Made by a program: the position numbers and the translations under genes. From positions 1-7,007 of the forward strand of contig JAGPVU010000092.1 in the NCBI GenBank assembly GCA_018066825.1: DNA of 7,007 bases, read 5' to 3'. This document shows, piece after piece, positions 5,347 to 7,007 of this stretch. This stretch comes from Cycloclasticus sp. (lineage in GTDB: Bacteria; Pseudomonadota; Gammaproteobacteria; Methylococcales; Cycloclasticaceae). Position 1 is the stretch's first letter. Each line of letters starts with the position of its first letter. Below the pieces are notes generated by a model that searched no databases, was not told the DNA's origin, and saw nothing but the letters and a program-made list of their open reading frames with translations.

Positions 5347-6543
5347 TTAAAGTGTTTGTAAAAAGCGTTTAATTCTATGTGCGGCCTCTATGCATTCGTC
5401 TACCGGCGCGACCAGCGCCATACGAATGTGGTTGAGCCCAGGGTTGCCGTTGGTGGTGTCCCGCGACAGGTATTGACCCGGTAACACGGTAATATGTTGT
5501 TGTTCGAATAAGCGGCGTGCAAAATCGGTATCTGACACGGGTGTTTTGGCCCATAAATAGAAGCCGGCGTCGGGCGCTTTAACGTCCAAATCACCATCCA
5601 GTATAGCGAGCACATCGCTAAATTTTTGCCGGTATAGTTCGCGATTGGTTTGCACGTGACTTTCATCGTTCCACGCCGCTATGCTGGCGTATTGCGTTGG
5701 TGTAGACAGGGTGCAGCCGTGATAGGTACGGTAACTAAAGTACTGTTTTAAAAGGGTAGTATCACCTGCGACAAAACCTGAACGCAGCCCGGGTGCATTG
5801 GAGCGTTTGGATAGGCTATGAAACACCACGCAGCGGGAAAAACCTGGATTCCCCATACGTTCGCTTACTTCTAATAAACCCAGTGGTTTATTACCTTCAT
5901 CAGCATAAATTTCTGAATAACATTCATCGGCGGCAATAACAAAGTCAAACCGATGCGCAAGTTCTATTAATTGTTTAAGTTGAGCCTCGCTGTGTGTTGC
6001 GCCACTTGGGTTGCCTGGATTACAGAGGTATAGCAGTTGACAGCCTGACCACACCGCATCACTAACGCTGCTGTAATCGGGCAGGTAGGCATTGTTTTCA
6101 TCACAATTAAGGAAATACGGCTGCGCGCCAGATAGCAAGGCGGCACCTTCATATATTTGGTAAAAAGGGTTCGGCATTAACACTAATGCAGGGCGTGTTC
6201 TATCGACGACGCATTGGGCAAAGGAAAATAACGCTTCACGCGTACCACTAACCGGCAAGATTTGGCTATTAGAATCAAGCTGTTGCGGATTAAGTTGAAA
6301 TCGACGAATAAGCCATTGCGCGATGCTTTGGCGTAATGCGTCCAAACCTTTAGTCGTTGGGTATTGGCCCAAGGTGTTCAGATGCTCTAACAGCGCTTCC
6401 GTAATTATTTTAGGTGTCGGGTGCTTCGGTTCGCCCACGGATAAAGCAATGTGTTCAAGATTGGCTGCCGGTATAACGCCGTCTTTTAATTGAGCGAGTT
6501 TTTCAAACGGGTACGGCTGCAGTTGGTTTAAGTCTTGATTCAT
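5347..6543 (-). CDS. dapC: Succinyldiaminopimelate transaminase
   Basis: This PLP-dependent class I/II (fold type I) aminotransferase would convert N-succinyl-2-amino-6-ketopimelate to N-succinyl-LL-diaminopimelate with glutamate as donor, the step between DapD and DapE. With the ATG at 6543 it has 398 residues and starts MNQDLNQLQPYPFEKL, as DapC homologues do. The PLP lysine is Lys246 in SLSKRSNAPGLRSGF. NPGNPSG at 175-181 and Asp206 in ADECYSEIY contact the cofactor in this family, and Arg374 (HIRMAL) would bind the substrate carboxylate. An in-frame TTG at 6573 would add ten residues that do not look conserved; neither start has a strong Shine-Dalgarno. Placement directly before dapD supports DapC over other aminotransferases, although ArgD can carry out this reaction in some bacteria. 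Confidence 0.93.
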   Translation of the reverse strand: MNQDLNQLQPYPFEKLAQLKDGVIPAANLEHIALSVGEPKHPTPKIITEALLEHLNTLGQYPTTKGLDALRQSIAQWLIRRFQLNPQQLDSNSQILPVSGTREALFSFAQCVVDRTRPALVLMPNPFYQIYEGAALLSGAQPYFLNCDENNAYLPDYSSVSDAVWSGCQLLYLCNPGNPSGATHSEAQLKQLIELAHRFDFVIAADECYSEIYADEGNKPLGLLEVSERMGNPGFSRCVVFHSLSKRSNAPGLRSGFVAGDTTLLKQYFSYRTYHGCTLSTPTQYASIAAWNDESHVQTNRELYRQKFSDVLAILDGDLDVKAPDAGFYLWAKTPVSDTDFARRLFEQQHITVLPGQYLSRDTTNGNPGLNHIRMALVAPVDECIEAAHRIKRFLQTL

Positions 6544-6597
6544 ATGCTTATAAAACGGTTTTGCTGATCTCAATGGCCAAGCTTTGTTAAGTTAACT

Positions 6598-6603
6598 AGT
6601 ATA
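6598..6603 (-). promoter_or_regulatory. Candidate -10 element for the dapC-dapD-yffB-dapE-gor transcript
   Basis: The minus strand reads TATACT, close to the sigma-70 -10 consensus, 54 bases before the dapC ATG. The hexamer 17 bases upstream (TTTTAT) is a poor -35. It is the best single candidate for the dap operon promoter in this 130-bp divergent intergenic region. Confidence 0.35.
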
Positions 6604-6626
6604 GGTGATTAGCGATTAGGATAAAA

Positions 6627-6653
6627 TCGACAAACCGTAAATAGACTTAAAAT
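6627..6653 (+). promoter_or_regulatory. Candidate promoter for the glycosyltransferase gene
   Basis: TCGACA (6627-6632), one base from the -35 consensus, is followed 15 bases later by TAAAAT (6648-6653), one base from the -10 consensus. The spacer is shorter than optimal, and the -10 is only 20 bases before the ATG at 6674, leaving a very short leader. Confidence 0.3.
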
Positions 6654-6673
6654 CTAGCGAGATATACCCATCA

Positions 6674-7007
6674 ATGAATAAAAAATGCCTACAAGTGTTT
6701 GCAAAAGCCCCGGTAAAAGGCCAAGTTAAAACCCGCTTAATCGCTGATTTAGGTTCAGAAGGGGCGTACGAGGTCTATAAACAGCTGCTTGAAAAAAGCC
6801 TTACCTTGGCTGCTCATAGCAACTATCAAACCGAACTGTGGTGTTACCCGAACCAACAACACGCGTATTTCAAACGAGCAGCCATTGACCATCCACTGAT
6901 CTTGCACGACCAAGACGGCGATGACCTAGGCGAGCGTATGCATTTTGCTATGCAAAACGGCTTGCAGGACAACCATGCGGTGGTATTAATAGGTTGTGAT
7001 TGCCCCG
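6674..7007 (+). CDS. DUF2064/TIGR04282-family glycosyltransferase (partial, 3' end off the right edge)
   Basis: The first 111 codons plus one base are present. The N-terminus carries the family signature FAKAPVKGQVKTRL (residues 9-22), the nucleotide-binding start of a GT-A-like fold. DGDDLGERMHFAM (81-93) and IGCDCP (106-111) are further motifs of the group; Asp109 sits where GT-A enzymes place a metal or sugar-nucleotide contact. Members are often annotated as rSAM/selenodomain-associated transferase 1 or arsenosugar-type glycosyltransferase. Their substrate is mostly untested, and no selenium or arsenic genes are visible nearby, so I assign no substrate. It is divergent from dapC, and the ribosome binding site is weak. 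Confidence 0.85.
   Translation, partial: MNKKCLQVFAKAPVKGQVKTRLIADLGSEGAYEVYKQLLEKSLTLAAHSNYQTELWCYPNQQHAYFKRAAIDHPLILHDQDGDDLGERMHFAMQNGLQDNHAVVLIGCDCP

Noticed and set aside
6544..6573. TTG at 6573 as the dapC start, adding ten residues
   Set aside because: The sequence from the ATG at 6543 matches the usual DapC N-terminus; the added residues look like translated leader DNA.

Overview
The window looks like a chromosomal segment of a gammaproteobacterium, possibly marine, with moderate GC content. The evidence is the succinylase-branch lysine genes (dapC, dapD, dapE), a YffB protein encoded directly beside dapE as in enterobacteria, and an enterobacterial-type glutathione reductase. I cannot name the genus from sequence alone.

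Left end (1-1509): the start of an integron. A complete integron integrase gene (intI, 532-1509, + strand) is preceded by a very AT-rich region (about 307-531). This region contains an attI-like recombination site ending in a perfect consensus core site, GTTAGGC on the minus strand (318-324). Eleven bases after that core site a minus-strand ORF begins, encoding a small multi-span membrane protein that runs off the left edge. This is the geometry of integrase, attI and first gene cassette, with the cassette transcribed away from intI. The array would continue to the left of the window. The attI region also holds three strong dyad symmetries, two of which share the core GGATTGAATCC, and candidate divergent promoters for intI and for the cassettes (Pc).

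1510-1653 is a short gap between the converging intI and gor genes. I see no convincing attC site or strong terminator there.

Middle and right (1654-6543): a compact minus-strand gene run, in transcription order dapC, dapD, yffB, dapE, gor. DapD, DapC and DapE catalyse three consecutive steps, from tetrahydrodipicolinate to LL-diaminopimelate, feeding lysine and peptidoglycan synthesis. Gaps are 22 bp (dapC-dapD), 1 bp (dapD-yffB), a 4-bp overlap (yffB-dapE) and 26 bp (dapE-gor), so one transcript is likely. yffB encodes an ArsC/Spx-like thioredoxin-fold protein and gor a glutathione reductase, both thiol-related.

Right end (6544-7007): a 130-bp divergent promoter region, then the 5' part of a + strand gene for a DUF2064/TIGR04282-type glycosyltransferase, cut by the window edge.

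The most interesting part is the integron platform with its palindrome-rich attI region and unknown first-cassette gene. The dap/gor block is ordinary housekeeping.
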